This document shows positions 12,301 to 25,619 of a DNA stretch of 64,000 bases, piece by piece. Below the pieces are notes generated by a model. It was not told the origin of the DNA and searched no databases. It worked only from the letters and a program-made list of their open reading frames with translations. Origin of the DNA: Apteryx mantelli (taxonomy: Eukaryota > Chordata > Aves > Apterygiformes > Apterygidae); assembly GCF_036417845.1 (NCBI RefSeq), contig NC_089980.1, positions 64,850,501 through 64,914,500 of the forward strand, in the 5' to 3' direction. Both the position numbers and the translations under genes were made by a program. Positions within the stretch are counted from its first letter, which is position 1. Each line of letters starts with the position of its first letter.

Positions 12301-14669
12301 CAGAGAACCTGCTGTGTACAAGCTACATGTGTATTCCATTTTGAGATCCCCTTTCTTACAGACAGACAGACTCCTTCTGTTTATAGCTCTGACACCGAGG
12401 AAGCACAATAATAGCACTTCCTAGCATTAGTCAGGGAGCAGACTGGTGCAGGTTGCTTTTCCATGCTGGAAACCAGAGACTGTTTCTGGAAGCCTCTTGG
12501 CCGTGCCTTGCTGCTCCCAGAGCCTACACAGAGCAGTAGGAATTCGGATGATGGCCTTCTCCTCATCTGTTTTAAGTCTGTGGCAGAAAAGATGACAGGG
12601 TAGGCAGAAGCCTTATGTAGGCTAGATTGAGTTCAGCCATTGTTCACTGTTTGGATCACCTTCTAACAACTTTTTGAAAATACAGGAGCTTTGATTATGT
12701 ATTTCTCTTACTGGGCTTGATCTGAGCTTTCTAAGTCGGTGGAAAGATTTTTGTAGGCAACAATAACCAAGAAAAGTAATACTGATGATGACTATTTATT
12801 AATTCTTTTCCTGACAAAATCAGGTACAACATGCGTGCTACTATTGACATAGTTTTTTAAAGTTTGACAAATATGGTGAGTCAAGCCTGTTTGCTCACTA
12901 CGATTACAATTGGGACTGTTTTTAAGGAGTGCCTGTTTAAATATATCTACCACACCCTCCATATCAAGGGCAAGACCTTGCTCAACTGTGCTAGTTAATC
13001 CTTCTAATATTTTAATGATAATGCTACTTGTTCTAAAGTACTTGAGGTTTTCCAGATTGCTTGGAACAAGGTATAGATGTCATAGTACCTACAGTATACA
13101 CTGGACTACTCTATCACCAAATATGTATCCATTAACATCTATTCAATCATCTCTTTGTGGTAAGATGTTTAATTTTCAGTGGCTTCAACTCTGAAATTCC
13201 TATTTAGGTAAAAACTACTCCTGTCCAAACTGGTATGCAAAAAATGGACAGATATTCATTCTTACCACAGAATTAGTATGGAGAATGCCAAGGTTAATTT
13301 TTGAGATTAATCATACTGGATAAGAGTTCTTCAATCTTAATTTTCTCCTGCTGTTGTTTTCTGATGGTTCTTACATACTGTCTGCATTCTCCACCACTGT
13401 TCTCTATGTCCTCAAACAGTGCAGTAGGTGAAAGTAGTTGCTGACTTTGAGTGTTCCCAGAGACATACAGATTTATCAGGGAAGTTGTCCCTTACTAGTG
13501 CACCCAGTGTGTTGTGCATACGCTAGTCACACATACATATATGAGTATCTGTACAACTGTTTCTCTCCTTGTCTGCATTTTAGCAGTGGCACCCTTCCCT
13601 GCTTCTGCAAATCATATTTTTATCACGAGTCTCATAGTATCTGGTGTTTATTTTAAATCCAGTCTCCTGGAATTACCAGATAACATGTGACTTTCTCTAT
13701 ATTTCAGTAAATGAAAACATACCTCATCCTTGCGTTTGAAAAACTCCCAAAGACAAAACAAAAAGCCTTCCAAAGTGTGACAAAAGTGTACCTCAAGGTT
13801 CAAAACATAGAGTGTAAGAACAAAGAATTAAATTTATATTCATCTGTTCATAAGGAAGCGCATAATCATCTAGACAGGAGAAGCTGATGCATTAGACTGT
13901 TATCAAGATACTAAAACACATGCTTAGTATTAAGCATATGAGTGCACCCCCTTGAGTGCTTTAATTTAGGCCCCTGTTTTATTTTGCTGAATTAATGTGA
14001 GTATAGCATTCATTTCATGAACGGAGACTTACTTTCAAATCTAAAAATTTTCAATGAAAAAAATAATTACTACAGTATGCTACTGCACTACTCACTTGAA
14101 AGAGAATATTCTGTTTCGGGGGGTTAATATTTGTTTTTAAAGACAGATGAAGTAACTGCCACATTGAACAGCTGTTTCAGACAACAGGGAAGCCACTTTG
14201 GCAATTTCTATTTGCCATGTTGTTTACATATATGAACAATACTCCAGAGTACAATATGTGAGCTAAGGAAAGTAAACACATGCCCAGTTTGTAAACTTTT
14301 AATATGCTTGTTTTGTCATAAAAGTAGACTTGTGATTACTTCCCAGGAGTTTTGGTACAATAAGATGAACAGCAGATCATTGTTTTAGTTGAGACTTAGG
14401 AAAGGATCCTGAGAGCAATAAAATAAATGGGAGTCTTCCTGCATATTTACATGCCTTTACATCAGAAGAAAGAACATGAAATTGAGAATGAAGAGCAACA
14501 GCACTGAATAAGATATAGCACTACATCACTAAACAAGGCGGGGGGGGGGGTCCTATCTTGAGCCTCTGATGTTGTCTTATAAACACACACTTTTGAGCAA
14601 TTAAACAGCAGCATGAGGTTTTATGCTTATAAAACGAGAGAGTTACAGGAAGCATGCAATCAACAAAAC
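9341..14669. other. Intergenic DNA, possible unclassified LTR-like patch at its left end
   Basis: No gene recognised. About 9360-9600, directly beside the old CR1 tail, has the style of an LTR, with GTGAATAAATC near 9390 and TATTATTACAG near 9433, but no paired TG/CA ends could be fixed, so it is left unclassified. About 11640-12100 is very AT-rich and may be conserved non-coding or simply low-complexity. An 11-base G run lies at 14540-14550. Confidence 0.4.
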
Positions 14670-16027
14670 AGAGCTTAAGTGGGGGCACCTCAAGCATCTT
14701 CATGCAGGCAAGGAACAAAACAACACTATGGGGAAACCTCTTGCACCCTTTCTGAGAAACCAGCACACTTAAGCACCATTCTGAAGTGCCTATACGCAAA
14801 TGCACGCAGCATGGGGAATAAACAGGAAGACTTAGAGATCTGTGTGCAGTTGCAGGGCTATGATCTCATTGCCATTACAGAGACATGGTGGGATAGCTTG
14901 CATGACTGGAGTGCTGCCATGGATGGCTAGATGCTCTTTAGGAAGGACAGGCCAGGAAGGTGAGGAGAGAGAGTCGCCCTTTACGTAAGAGAGCAGCAGA
15001 ATGTATGGAGCTCTGCCTAGGGGTGGATGATGAGCTGGTTGAGAGCTTATGGGTAAGGATTAAGGGGCAGATTAATATGGGTTGTTGTGGGTGTTTACTA
15101 CAGGCCATCTGGTCAGGAAGAGGAAGTAGATGAGGCCTTTACAGACAGCTGGAAGCAGCCTCTTGTTTGCAGGCCCTGGTCCTAATGGGGGATTTTAACC
15201 AGCCGGATATCTATTGGAGGGACAACACAGTGGGGCACAAGCAATCAGGAGGTTCCTGGAGAGCATCTGTGACAACTTCCTGATACAGGTGAGAGAGAAG
15301 TCAATGAGGAGAGGTGCTCTGCTGGACCTTGTACTTAGAAACAAGGAAGGGCTGGCTGGAGATGTGAAGGTTGGAGGCAGCTTTGGCTGCAGTGCCCAGA
15401 AGATGATGGAGTTCAGGATCCTGTGAGGAGGGAGCAGGGCAAAAAGTAGATTACAACCCTGGACTTCAGAAGGGCAGACTTTGGCCGCTTCAGGGACCTG
15501 TTTGGAAGTATCCCATATGATAGGGTCATAGGGATTACCTCCTCCAAGCTCAAGAATGGTCCGTCATAATGAGCAGGCAGTTAAGGGGGCAGGAGACCTG
15601 CATGGATGAACAAGATGCTCCTGGCAAAACTCTGGCTGAGAGAGCTGGGACTGTTCAGCCTGGGGAGGAGAAAGCTGAGGGGGAATCTGATCAAAGTGTA
15701 TAAGTGTCTGAAGAGAGGGTGTTAAGAGGATGGGGCCAGACTCTTTTCAGTGGTGCCCAGTGATAGGATGAGAGGCTACAGGCATGTACCGAAACACAGG
15801 AAATTCTGTCTGAATCTAAGGAAAAGCTTTTTTGCTGTGAGGGTGACTGAGCACTGGAACAGGTTGCCCAGAGAGACTGCAGAGTCTCCATCCTTGGAGA
15901 TATTCAAAAGCCATCTGGACAGGGTCCTGGGCAGCCTGCTCTAGGTGACCCTGTTTAAGCAGAGGAGTTGGACTAGATGATCTTTAAAGTTCCCTTCCAG
16001 CCTCAATGGTTCTGTGATTCTGTGAAA
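14670..16027 (+). mobile_element. Internally deleted, degraded CR1 LINE
   Basis: Plus-strand CR1 copy of about 1.36 kb. It starts near the beginning of ORF2: the frame from 14679 encodes YANARSMGNKQ, TETWWDS and HDWSAAMDG before a TAG at about 14928. It continues through the endonuclease with frameshifts (GDFNQPDIYW near 15190; LLDLVLRNKEG near 15320; GCSAQKMMEF near 15385-15414). At about 15620-15645 the text jumps from the region after the endonuclease (WMNKMLLAKL) straight to the far C-terminal region (LRELGLFSL), so the whole reverse transcriptase is missing. The C-terminal tail ([19 protein letters not shown]) and a CR1 3' end with GGTTCTGTGATTCTGTGA at 16008-16025 follow. It is non-autonomous and dead. 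Confidence 0.9.
14679..15426 (+). pseudogene. CR1 ORF2 endonuclease pseudogene fragment
   Basis: Remains of the endonuclease half of CR1 ORF2, broken by a TAG after codon 83 of the first frame (14679-14930) and by small indels between 14930 and 15214, then open again over 15214-15426. NAR, ETWW and GDFN landmarks are recognisable. At 15391-15399 the expected Ser-Asp-His reads Ser-Ala-Gln (AGT GCC CAG), sharing the Asp-to-Ala change with the longer copy at 4.5-8.2 kb. It can make no functional protein. Confidence 0.85.
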
Positions 16028-19000
16028 ATGCATGATTTACCAGTATTTTAACTGTTCTGAGAGGGAAAAGGAGGGAAAGAAATTCCTAAAAAGTAACCAA
16101 GTTCTAGATCCACAAAAGCATTATGGTATAAATGTCCATTAATTTTAGTCTTATTGGATCTAGACCAAAGATGCAATTCTGTAAAGATTTATTCATGTGA
16201 GTAACGAACTATAATCATGTCCATATGACTGCTAACATAAATAAAATAACAAAAAAGTAGGCTTGCAAAATAAGGTCCAAGTCATAGCACAATATGGTGG
16301 AGCTCTACACACATAAAATACATGTTACAAACATAAAATACATCTAAATGTTTAAAGCCATTGCAACAAATCCTAGAAGATGCTACATGCCTAAGGGCAC
16401 TCCAGTAGACTCCTTTGGGGAAATATTCCAATATGCTCTCAGTATGTATACATGTAGTCAAAAAGTAACAGCATATTCCTATTCCAAATGAATCCTGTAA
16501 TGTCTGATACAGAATCTTTGAAGACCGTTTCTTTTCCCACAAAATATTATGCAAATTTTCTCTGTAACTGAGTTGCCATCAGTGTTTCTGTGCAAAGTAA
16601 TTACACTATTGTCAGTGCTGGTATTTATAACAAATAATATGTTCCTCTGTCCCCATTGCTTTCCCTTTAAAGAATCATTTCAGTGTATATTGTTCTATAT
16701 CCCTATTTTTGCTTTCAAAATAAAAACACAGATAAAAACTCTAGAACTAATAAGTCCTGTTTGTTACTTTACCTCATCTGATAATGGACTCTTCCCATGA
16801 CATGGGCCAAGGGTTTCCCAAAGGAGTGCCATAGCATTCTTTATAACAAGGTCTCTCACTACATCATTTCTGCCCAGTTGGCAGTGTTTTATTTCCGAGT
16901 GGATGGGTTTTTTTCTTGCTTGTTGTTTGGTTGGTGAGAAGAGAATGTCTTGTACTAGTTTAGTCAAGGAAGATTATTATATAACATCTGTCAGATTGAC
17001 TTGTACCATATGGGCTCTGGGCCATCTTCTCTAAGAGAACTTACAGAGACATCTCAAAATGTCTGTGAAAATAGAATGTATTTTTAGAATTGTAGAATAT
17101 CCTCCTACACTGCCAAAGGAACCTGTCAAAAGCGCATCTTGATTTGTTCAGCTTCTACAATTCATGCTTGTTTTCAGTAACAGTGTTTATTGACCAAAGG
17201 CGGGTGGTAGAGGTTCTTGGTATCTGTTTTTGCAGATGTGAAATTAACAGTACAGAAGATTTTTTTGGAATAGTTTTCTAAAAATTCTGAGGCAATCTCC
17301 TTTTTTCTTTTACATGAGAGGAGGAAAGACAGAAGAGACCAAGTAATGAGAACAAAAGAGGAAAACAAAAACAAACAAAATAAATGGAAAGAGTTACATG
17401 GCCTAATGCTTATGGTTATGATCCACATGCAATCGTAATATATAACTGACCGTATTCGTGGTTCAAAACTCTTGACCTTCAGTAGCAGCAAGTAATAAAA
17501 CTTTGAAATTATAACACTCAATTTTAGGGTAGCAAAATGGCATCTCCTGAGCTGCATGGAGCTGATGTGAGGAGAATGGGGGAAACAGATGGTGGGAGTG
17601 TGGCTATTACGGCTGAAGGTAGGAAGTTTTGAAGGGTGTAGAGGGGAACTGAAAGGACAGTCTGTGGGAAACATGGGAAAGTATCTAGTGGCCCAGTATG
17701 TGGCTTTTTGACTCTATGTATTTTATTTATTTGGCTCTTGGTCTTTGAAGAACAGCACACTCCAATTCGACTTTTTACAGTAGAAAGAACATCAGCTATA
17801 GCTAGAGGCAGGTATTTCATATAGGTCCTAAAAGGAGAGTTATCAAGCAGTTGGCTGCTAAAGTCGCAGCTGCTGGGATATTTCTATAGACGGTGGTGTC
17901 TAAAAAAAATGAAGGCGCTTGAGCATAATTAAGTCTAAACACAAACAAGGCTAAAAAGAAGTTCCAGAATTTGTGCTAAAAATGCCCATTCTCCTGAGAC
18001 TAATTGTACCATGGTTCTTTCATTAAGACAGGTGTCAATGGAAGGTCACACTATCTAGATATACACACTCACACCTTTATACTGAGAGCATTAATGTGAG
18101 CTGGGAAAGAGTGACTCACAGCTTGTAAACGAAGCTATACCAGTGTGCCTACGAGAATCTGTTCATCTTGTGCTGAAGAAATGACTATTCCTGCAGTTAT
18201 CAGGCTATTATCAGCAATCCATCAACTCTAGAAACATACAGACATCTAGGACTAGATTTTTAAAGAGAGGCAGGCTCATAGATGCCTACCAGTATCATGC
18301 AAGTACTAGTGACACTTTCAAAGGCACAGCTCAGTCACTAGTTACCCTCATTAGGTGCCTAAGAGTAGAGCTACAGTGCATGAGAGAAGGAGTATATAGC
18401 TGTCCAAACTTCTGTCAACTGAGCTAGTATGACAATATGGTGTAGCACATGTGCCAACATGCTAGTTTAGCCTCAGGAAGCAGTCTGGTTGTGATAGGAA
18501 GCCAATGTGCATGAACTAATAAGCTGTGTATCTCAGCAGGGCTAATGAGCTTTGAATGGCACTGTACAGACACGGCTAGACTATGGACCATGCTCCCTTT
18601 TGCACTATGGACATATCCTTTTTCTCCATCTGCTGGCATCTGCTAGCAGCCTAAATGCTGCTTCCACCTCCCAGTTCACAAACTGCTCAGAGCCTTAGCC
18701 CTGAAGATGCTAAAGGATCTTAAGCTAGTCGGGAGACAGGTTTGGATTGTTTTTCAGGTCATATCTGATGCCTGTAGTATGTCCCATACCCTGGTAGTTT
18801 GGCACAAAGCCTCATTCTGAGGCCTGACACTCAGAGAACTGACAGGACAACACACCAGTGCCATGTATCTCTGAGTAGGAGTGCGGGCAAACACCATAAA
18901 TAAGCAGATGTACCAACACTTGCCCCAAGAACATGTGTCTTGCCATGGGGATGCTGAAAGGGAGGAGTAAAACTGTAATTTGGAGAAGTGCAGCTGAGAG

Positions 19001-22000
19001 ATGTTTAGGATTATGCTGTTTACTGCCTCTCTGCTTACTGTTATTCTCCACCTAACTGCCTCACTAACCCAGTCTGTTCAAGGCAAAGCCAGCTTCAAGG
19101 ACTAGAAATACTCACATTGTCTTTTAAGAGTTCTCACCCAGGAGCCAGTAACTAATAGTTGAGCAACTTCTTAAATCGTCTCCTAACGCAACAGGCCATT
19201 GTTGTTGAGGGCTGTGCCCTCAAAGGCTTGTTTTAAATCACTGGTACTTTGCCCTGAAATGGAGTGAAGGAGAAATATTCACAACTGAGGCAGCAGTCTC
19301 ATCCGAGATGCCATAAAAAAAGCTCAAGCCCTGCACTTTCCAGGAAAGGTCTTTCCCTGCCTATGGAAGTGCTTACTGTGCTCTCTTCTAGGGTGAACGC
19401 TACTTGTCCCATTTTGCACTGGGATAGACCAGAGGAGCAACATGGTAGAGTGCTTGCAGTAAGGCAGCAATCTCAGCTAAGAGAGTTTTGCACTGGGCAG
19501 AAACAGCAGAGAAAGAGCATTAATGCAGTTAAGAGCAGCTGAGAGGCACTTTAGGATGCTACTGAATCAAAGCTGTTATTGTCTCAAAGCATAGGTTAGC
19601 TTAACGTATACTAAATAAACATTTGGCTGTGAATAACCTTGGCATGATTTCTGTGTAACTGGGTAGCTAAGCTGATAATATTTTAAGATCCTTTTAGAAA
19701 AGGCCTGGTTGTGGGCTGCCAGTGGGTGGAAAGGCAGTATGGCACTCATCAAAACATGGCTGAGAGGTACAGGTAGCACAGCGCACCTCTGCAAAATATC
19801 ACGTGTAAGGCAAGAGGAATTCAACTGCTGGACACAGGCTACTAAGGGCTCAGGCATACCATCTGATTTTGCTACAGTATTACAAATTACTCTTCTGTAG
19901 CTGTTCCTGCATTTGCTTCTAGTGAGTGTTACTGTATGGTAAAAATTCTTGCTTCAGCTTCATTCTTTGAGGCTTAGGCTGACAGACTTCACCTCTGTCA
20001 CAGCTCTCACCCATCACCTCACAGTCAAGGAGACTTATGAGTTTTGCATGTGCCCTAGCTTTCGTAAGTTTTATATAATGTTTGTAGACTTTTAGATTTG
20101 AGATCAATAGGGAAGTACTGATCAATTAATATGTAATGCAGATGACAGCTCCCTGCTTGGCAAACTAGGCAGTAACCGCTCCTGTGCACTGCATGGGAGC
20201 CTAACCAGCATGGTGCTTGCTAAAATCCATCAGGAATCAGGCAGCTTAGTGGAGAGGTGCTACCCCACTCAGATAAGCAATCGTTTCAAAATATCCTAAA
20301 AATAAGACCCCATGTCTCCTGCCACCTCAAAGAACATTTGTGGTAGTGCAGACAGTCATTTCTAAGACTCAGTTTTTAAAGGCACACAGGACATAAAAAA
20401 TGATCATGTAAAAATTAATATATTAGGGCATAAACGGTTGCCTTGCAATAGCATAACATGCATGAGCTTCCACTGTAGATAGTTTTGGGCATCACCCAAT
20501 ATAAGAGTAGCTAACTGATTCTGCTGACATACCATGTACTGTCATTATGGAGCAATTAAAATGGGGACCGGCTGCCAATTTTGCTTCCCATCTACCTTCA
20601 GAAGAGGAAGAGAGATTAGCAGGAGGTGCTCCCAGAAGGCTGAATGTGGAGATGCAGAGCAGAAGCAGTATGCTAATGTTAACATGGAACATGTGCTCAG
20701 GCTAACATATGCTTCTTTTTAGCAGAGATTCATAGCTTGGGTACAATGCCATGCTAACATGGCTACATGGTTTCCAGAGAACTTGGAGTACAGGCAAAAG
20801 GAGTGTGAGTACATCTGTACCTGCCACATAGCCACACAGACAAGAATGTATCTAAATCCACTTTTTAAATTTTCATTACAGTTATATAAATTTATGATGC
20901 ATCTGCATTGTTTCATTAAAGACAAAGGCAACATCTGCTTTGAAGACAGCAGGAAGAAAAGCATTGTGGGTTAGACCAGCTCTGAAAACCTGAAAGCAGC
21001 TTTTGAAGTCTGTTCTTACCTTTGAGGTAGCCATATGCATTGCAAAATGCAGGTAATTGTCTGATGGGCAATTACAAGGTTTTGATTTATTCATTTTCAC
21101 AAGGGAGAAGATTTGAATACAAATATAAATATTGCCAAAGCCGATTGCATGAATGGCAGTCTTATGTAACTCTGGATATCTGTCGTAAGGCAAGCATTTA
21201 TAGAAATTCAGCAAGTTTCCTTCATTAAGTACAGATTAATTCTAGCTGATCTCTAACTTCAGCTGCTTCAGGTCCAACTGAAAATGAGTCTGCAAAAATG
21301 TGTATTTTCTCATGTCAGTTTGAAAGCTTCTGAACCATTGATCAAACAAATTTGGAAGATTTTTGAAACATTCAGCAAAGGGAAAACAATCACATGTGTA
21401 TTTCTTGAGCATAAATTGGCAAGAGGGAAAGGTCATTCTATTGACAGGCTGCAAACAAAGGGCACTTTTTTTCTGGCAGCCGCAAACAAAAGTCACCGTT
21501 CTCTCAGAAGTGTAATATTTCAGTGTTGGAAACATATTTTCACAGCAGGCAAAAGTCAAGAAGTGGCTTACACTGTCCAGCATGCACAAGATGTCCCCCG
21601 TGCTTACTGTCCCCACTTTTCCTGCCTCAGCATCTCCCACAAAAATGGTGCAGCACCTGCTAAGTAAAATTAATAGAGGGAAAACACCAAAGTCACCAGC
21701 CAAATACCTTTAATCTGTTGGGCACCCTCTGTCTAACTGCTATGGTAACCAACCACATTAGGTAAGAACTGGAGTTTTCTAATAAAACAGTAAATGTGGG
21801 CACCCTGAAATAATGATATTTAGAATTAAGATATATTTTGAATAAATGGAGTTAATTACACATCTCAGAGCTATTGTTTGGATTGTTTTCCTTACAGACA
21901 TATGTTTGAAATTTTTTTAATGACATCTTAAAATCTGCACAAGGCAAATAACTTATTAGTTATATAATGAGAACGTTCCTGGTTGCCTAAAATTTGTGAA

Positions 22001-25000
22001 TCATAGATGTATAATATTAGCTGATGGCTTTAGAGTTCCTTTCAGGCTTAGTAATGACATGTGGTAAGAGCATGCTCACATTTACTGAGATCACCTCTGC
22101 TTTTACATTACATAGGTTAGAAGCAAACTTTATATTTTCTGTGCAGTAATATTAAAACATAATTATTGGGAAGCATTGGCTTTTGCCATTTCTAGGGGTA
22201 AATTTAAACATGTTTGCATTCTTTCCCATGAAGCATAACAGACACTTGAGCTTTCAGTTTTTTCAACAGCCTAATACTAATATTTATTTGATAGGTTCAG
22301 ATTTTGGCTTTGTATTTACTATGTAGTTCTCTGTGTTACTACATAACATAAGGTATCACTTCAACGGTGTTCTCTGCTTTTATTCATTAGGATAATATCA
22401 ATTTTTTTACTATATATATTTTATTTCTTAGTTTTGTCACAGATTCAACAAGGCAATGGGAAAGCAAACTGGTTTCTATTTTGCCAATAATCAACCATTT
22501 ATTACGGCTTCCCTTGTGCATTGTGTGATTACAACAGTGTAACTAGAGGCAAAACAATTATTTCTAACACACATGGGGTGCCAAAAGGATAGCCAGTCAA
22601 ACTCCCCTCTTGGTTTTCACATCTCAGAAATGGTATGCCTTGCTGTCAATTAGTAAAATCTTTTTTATCCATAAACTTGGCAGATTTTAGCAGAAAATCA
22701 CTGACAGTCAATAAACATAGAATTCTAATTTTCAAAATAGAATCAGTAAAACTTAAACACAAGTCTAACAAATAACATATTTAAAATGTCATTTATCACA
22801 GGAATATCAAGAGACACTACTTTTCTAAAGTTCATGTTGTCTGTTTAAGAAGTTCCTCCTCCTAAAATTTTATGTAAGGAAAGAGAGAAAGTTTCCTTAT
22901 ATAAAAAAGTTTCTTTTTGACATTATTCTCAACTCCACCTATTGTAAAGTACAAATTATAGTGTAGAGAATGCAACAACTGCACTGGTGTCTAGGTATAC
23001 TTAAGAAAGTAAAACATATACAAACATATATTTGGGAGGCTCTTCTCCCCTCAAAATTAACTCATTTCCTTAACAAATGTGAGACCAAACTCAGGAAATT
23101 GTAAAGACTAAGTCATCTTTTCATGTTATGAGAAAGATGGCTGTAAAACTGGTCCTACCCACAAAACTCCCTGAGATTCTTTCACTGGGCTGGATACGAA
23201 AGATCTGGTCCAACTTGAAGTTAATACATCATTTGTCATACAGAGGATTTCTATTAACAATTTCAGACCTACATCATTATGCACTATCTCATCATCATTA
23301 AGTATGTATGTTCTTTATGGCTGACTGAAGTTAGCAGAGATACCCAAATAATCAGAGACATATTACTGCAGAGAATTGTTAATGCCTCCTTTCATAAGGA
23401 CAAAATGATGACCATGCTCAAGCATGCAATGCTTACATCTTTTCAGCTGTCTTTGGATACCAACAGATTCACAAATTCCCATCCACCCTGGCACCTATTC
23501 TTTTCAGAGAGCTATCTGAAATGGTGTTAGTGGGCTAATTTCAGCCACATATAGAGACTTCATTTTATTTTAATAAAACTGTACAGACTAACAGTATATT
23601 AAACTTGATGGAAGGTCTCCTTCCAGCACGAAACAGAAGTAATTGTCCTGATTTGTTAGGTCTTCTCACCATTGACCATAATGTATTTCTGGCCTATACA
23701 AATCATTTCAGGGATTTCACTTCGACAGGGGATCCCAGACCGCTGGACAATTGATTTGTTCCTTGAATTCTTTCCAGAAGCACTGACTGTACTCTCTTTC
23801 GACCCCTCTCTTGTTTGGTGAGCTATAAAGAAGCCTCAAGGGGATTCCTACTTTCAGTCATAGTGAGTTTAACATCTCCAATGCTTTCTCATCAAACACA
23901 GATTCTGAATTTCTCATTCCTGCCAGATCTGACAGCGAGGTACGGCTCAGTCCAGAGGTGAAGATTGTTGGTAGAAAGGCATTGGGGGGGGGGGGGGGCA
24001 GAGGAGGGAGCATGTAAAAGTTGTTTCTACTCAGTTGTTTGACAGCATATTATTAGCTTTTACCAAAAAGTTCTTGGCATCTTTTTGTTCTCAGATACTC
24101 ATTGTCAAAGAATTCCCAAATACTAACAGTAATCTTCTGTGTCTTTAGTTTAAAACTAGACATGTTTCTGCTCACTCCTCACAGTTGCATTAAGGAAAGA
24201 TCACCAGTCGCTTCATTACTTTGAACTCAAATTCTTCAGTGTGTTCTAATGTTTAGGGAGATTTTTGAAAGTTCACATAGAAATTTCCACTAATGTAAAT
24301 AGCTAATAGCTTCTTGAGCAGAACATTGCTCAAAGACTAATTAAAGATCCCACCTCTGCTCTGAGTTTTGATTTAGAGGGTAGGAGAGGAGTTGCCTTTA
24401 AGATGTTGATTTTGCAGATGACCAAAGCCCTAGGCATCCTTGGACAATCCTGCCTGCCAGGCAGCCAGAGGGCTCTCCGGCAGATCTTCATGGCAATCAT
24501 TCTGAGCCAGCCGCAGGCCTAAGTTTATATATAGATATCAAATACCAACCTTGCTTTCTCTCTAATTAGGCAATTTATGGGGCTCCTGCCACTCTCGTAT
24601 TTGAGCAATTATAAAGTTATTCCTGTTGCATATCAAGGTTGAACTCAGTCATCATATCCAACGGCAGGAATTTCTCGCTTGAGTGATCCTACCATTGGGA
24701 TATGCCGCCCTTGAAGGCCTGGCTGTCATACCCTCCAGGGCATGATGTCCTGATTTTTCAGATTAGCATTTGATTCACTCTTTTCCTTATTGTTTTGATT
24801 TTGAATCTCCATAATAAAAACATTTGCAAACCCAATACTCCTAAATTACATTTTTACAATGAAAAAAATCTATAAATAGCAATAGCGTTTTCACAAATAA
24901 TTCAAGGACAAATTTTGCTGCAATGTTTTGGGGTAAAAGAGCATTGTAATCATATGAAAAGTGGTGAGTGAACTGATCAGTCAATATTCACTCTCAAAGC

Positions 25001-25619
25001 TCAACACAGCTGAAAAACAGATACACAGTATGAAAATTTTGAATGTGAATGGCCCTATTAAGTCTAAAATACAGTAAAGAATCTTTAAAGAACTATATAT
25101 GTGCAGTGTTCCTTTAACAGGCTCTTAGTGTACTTCCTCTGTAACTCCATTCAAACCTGAAACATTGGAAATATTTCAGAGAAGAAGCAGTTTCTTTGTA
25201 TCCAGGAAAAATCTTGTACAGATGTCCAGGCATATTTGCCACATAAATTTCAAGAGTCTTCCAGGATTCTCATCCAAATATTAATAAGATTTTAAATGTC
25301 AGATACTATGTTTGCCAAATACATATAAAGTTTAAGATGGTTTCTCAAACACTTACAAACTATACAGGGAATTTTTCTTATTTATATTACTTATGAAGTG
25401 AAGACTCTTCCTGCTAACACTGTCCAGAGGTTGGTAAATGCTTGTCCAGAGATACGGAGGGAAATTTCAGAATTCAGAGAAGAACTTCAGAAACAGAAAG
25501 GCTCCTGCACAGAGGTTCAGTCTCTGCTAAAAATAAAGAAAATGAGATGCTTATAAATATTCTAAGCAGAAAGTAAATCAGTCATAAATAAAAAGCTATC
25601 ACAAAGAAAATAAATGCTG
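16028..25619. other. Intergenic DNA with no supported gene; candidate conserved non-coding patch near 24.4-24.8 kb
   Basis: Long AT-rich interval without a recognisable coding exon. The longest frames (17174-17674 minus, 166 codons; 21242-21703 minus, 153 codons) show no domain, no splice context and, for the second, an equally open opposite strand, so I do not call them. About 18255-18370 holds a TTTTAAAG...GGTGCCTAAG pattern like an old palindromic repeat. A 15-base G run is at 23984-23998. About 24360-24760 keeps CpGs and homeobox-like motifs and may be a regulatory element. Confidence 0.45.
23984..23998 (+). repeat. Poly(G) run
   Basis: Fifteen consecutive G, followed by CAGAGGAGGGAG. 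Prone to length error in sequencing and able to form G-quadruplex DNA. No gene context. Confidence 0.9.

Noticed and set aside
17174-17674. 166-codon minus-strand frame
   Set aside because: Composition reflects pyrimidine/purine bias of the region; no domain, no promoter or splice evidence.
21242-21703. 153-codon minus-strand frame with an opposing 127-codon plus-strand frame (21284-21667)
   Set aside because: No recognisable domain or splice context; both strands open at once suggests chance.
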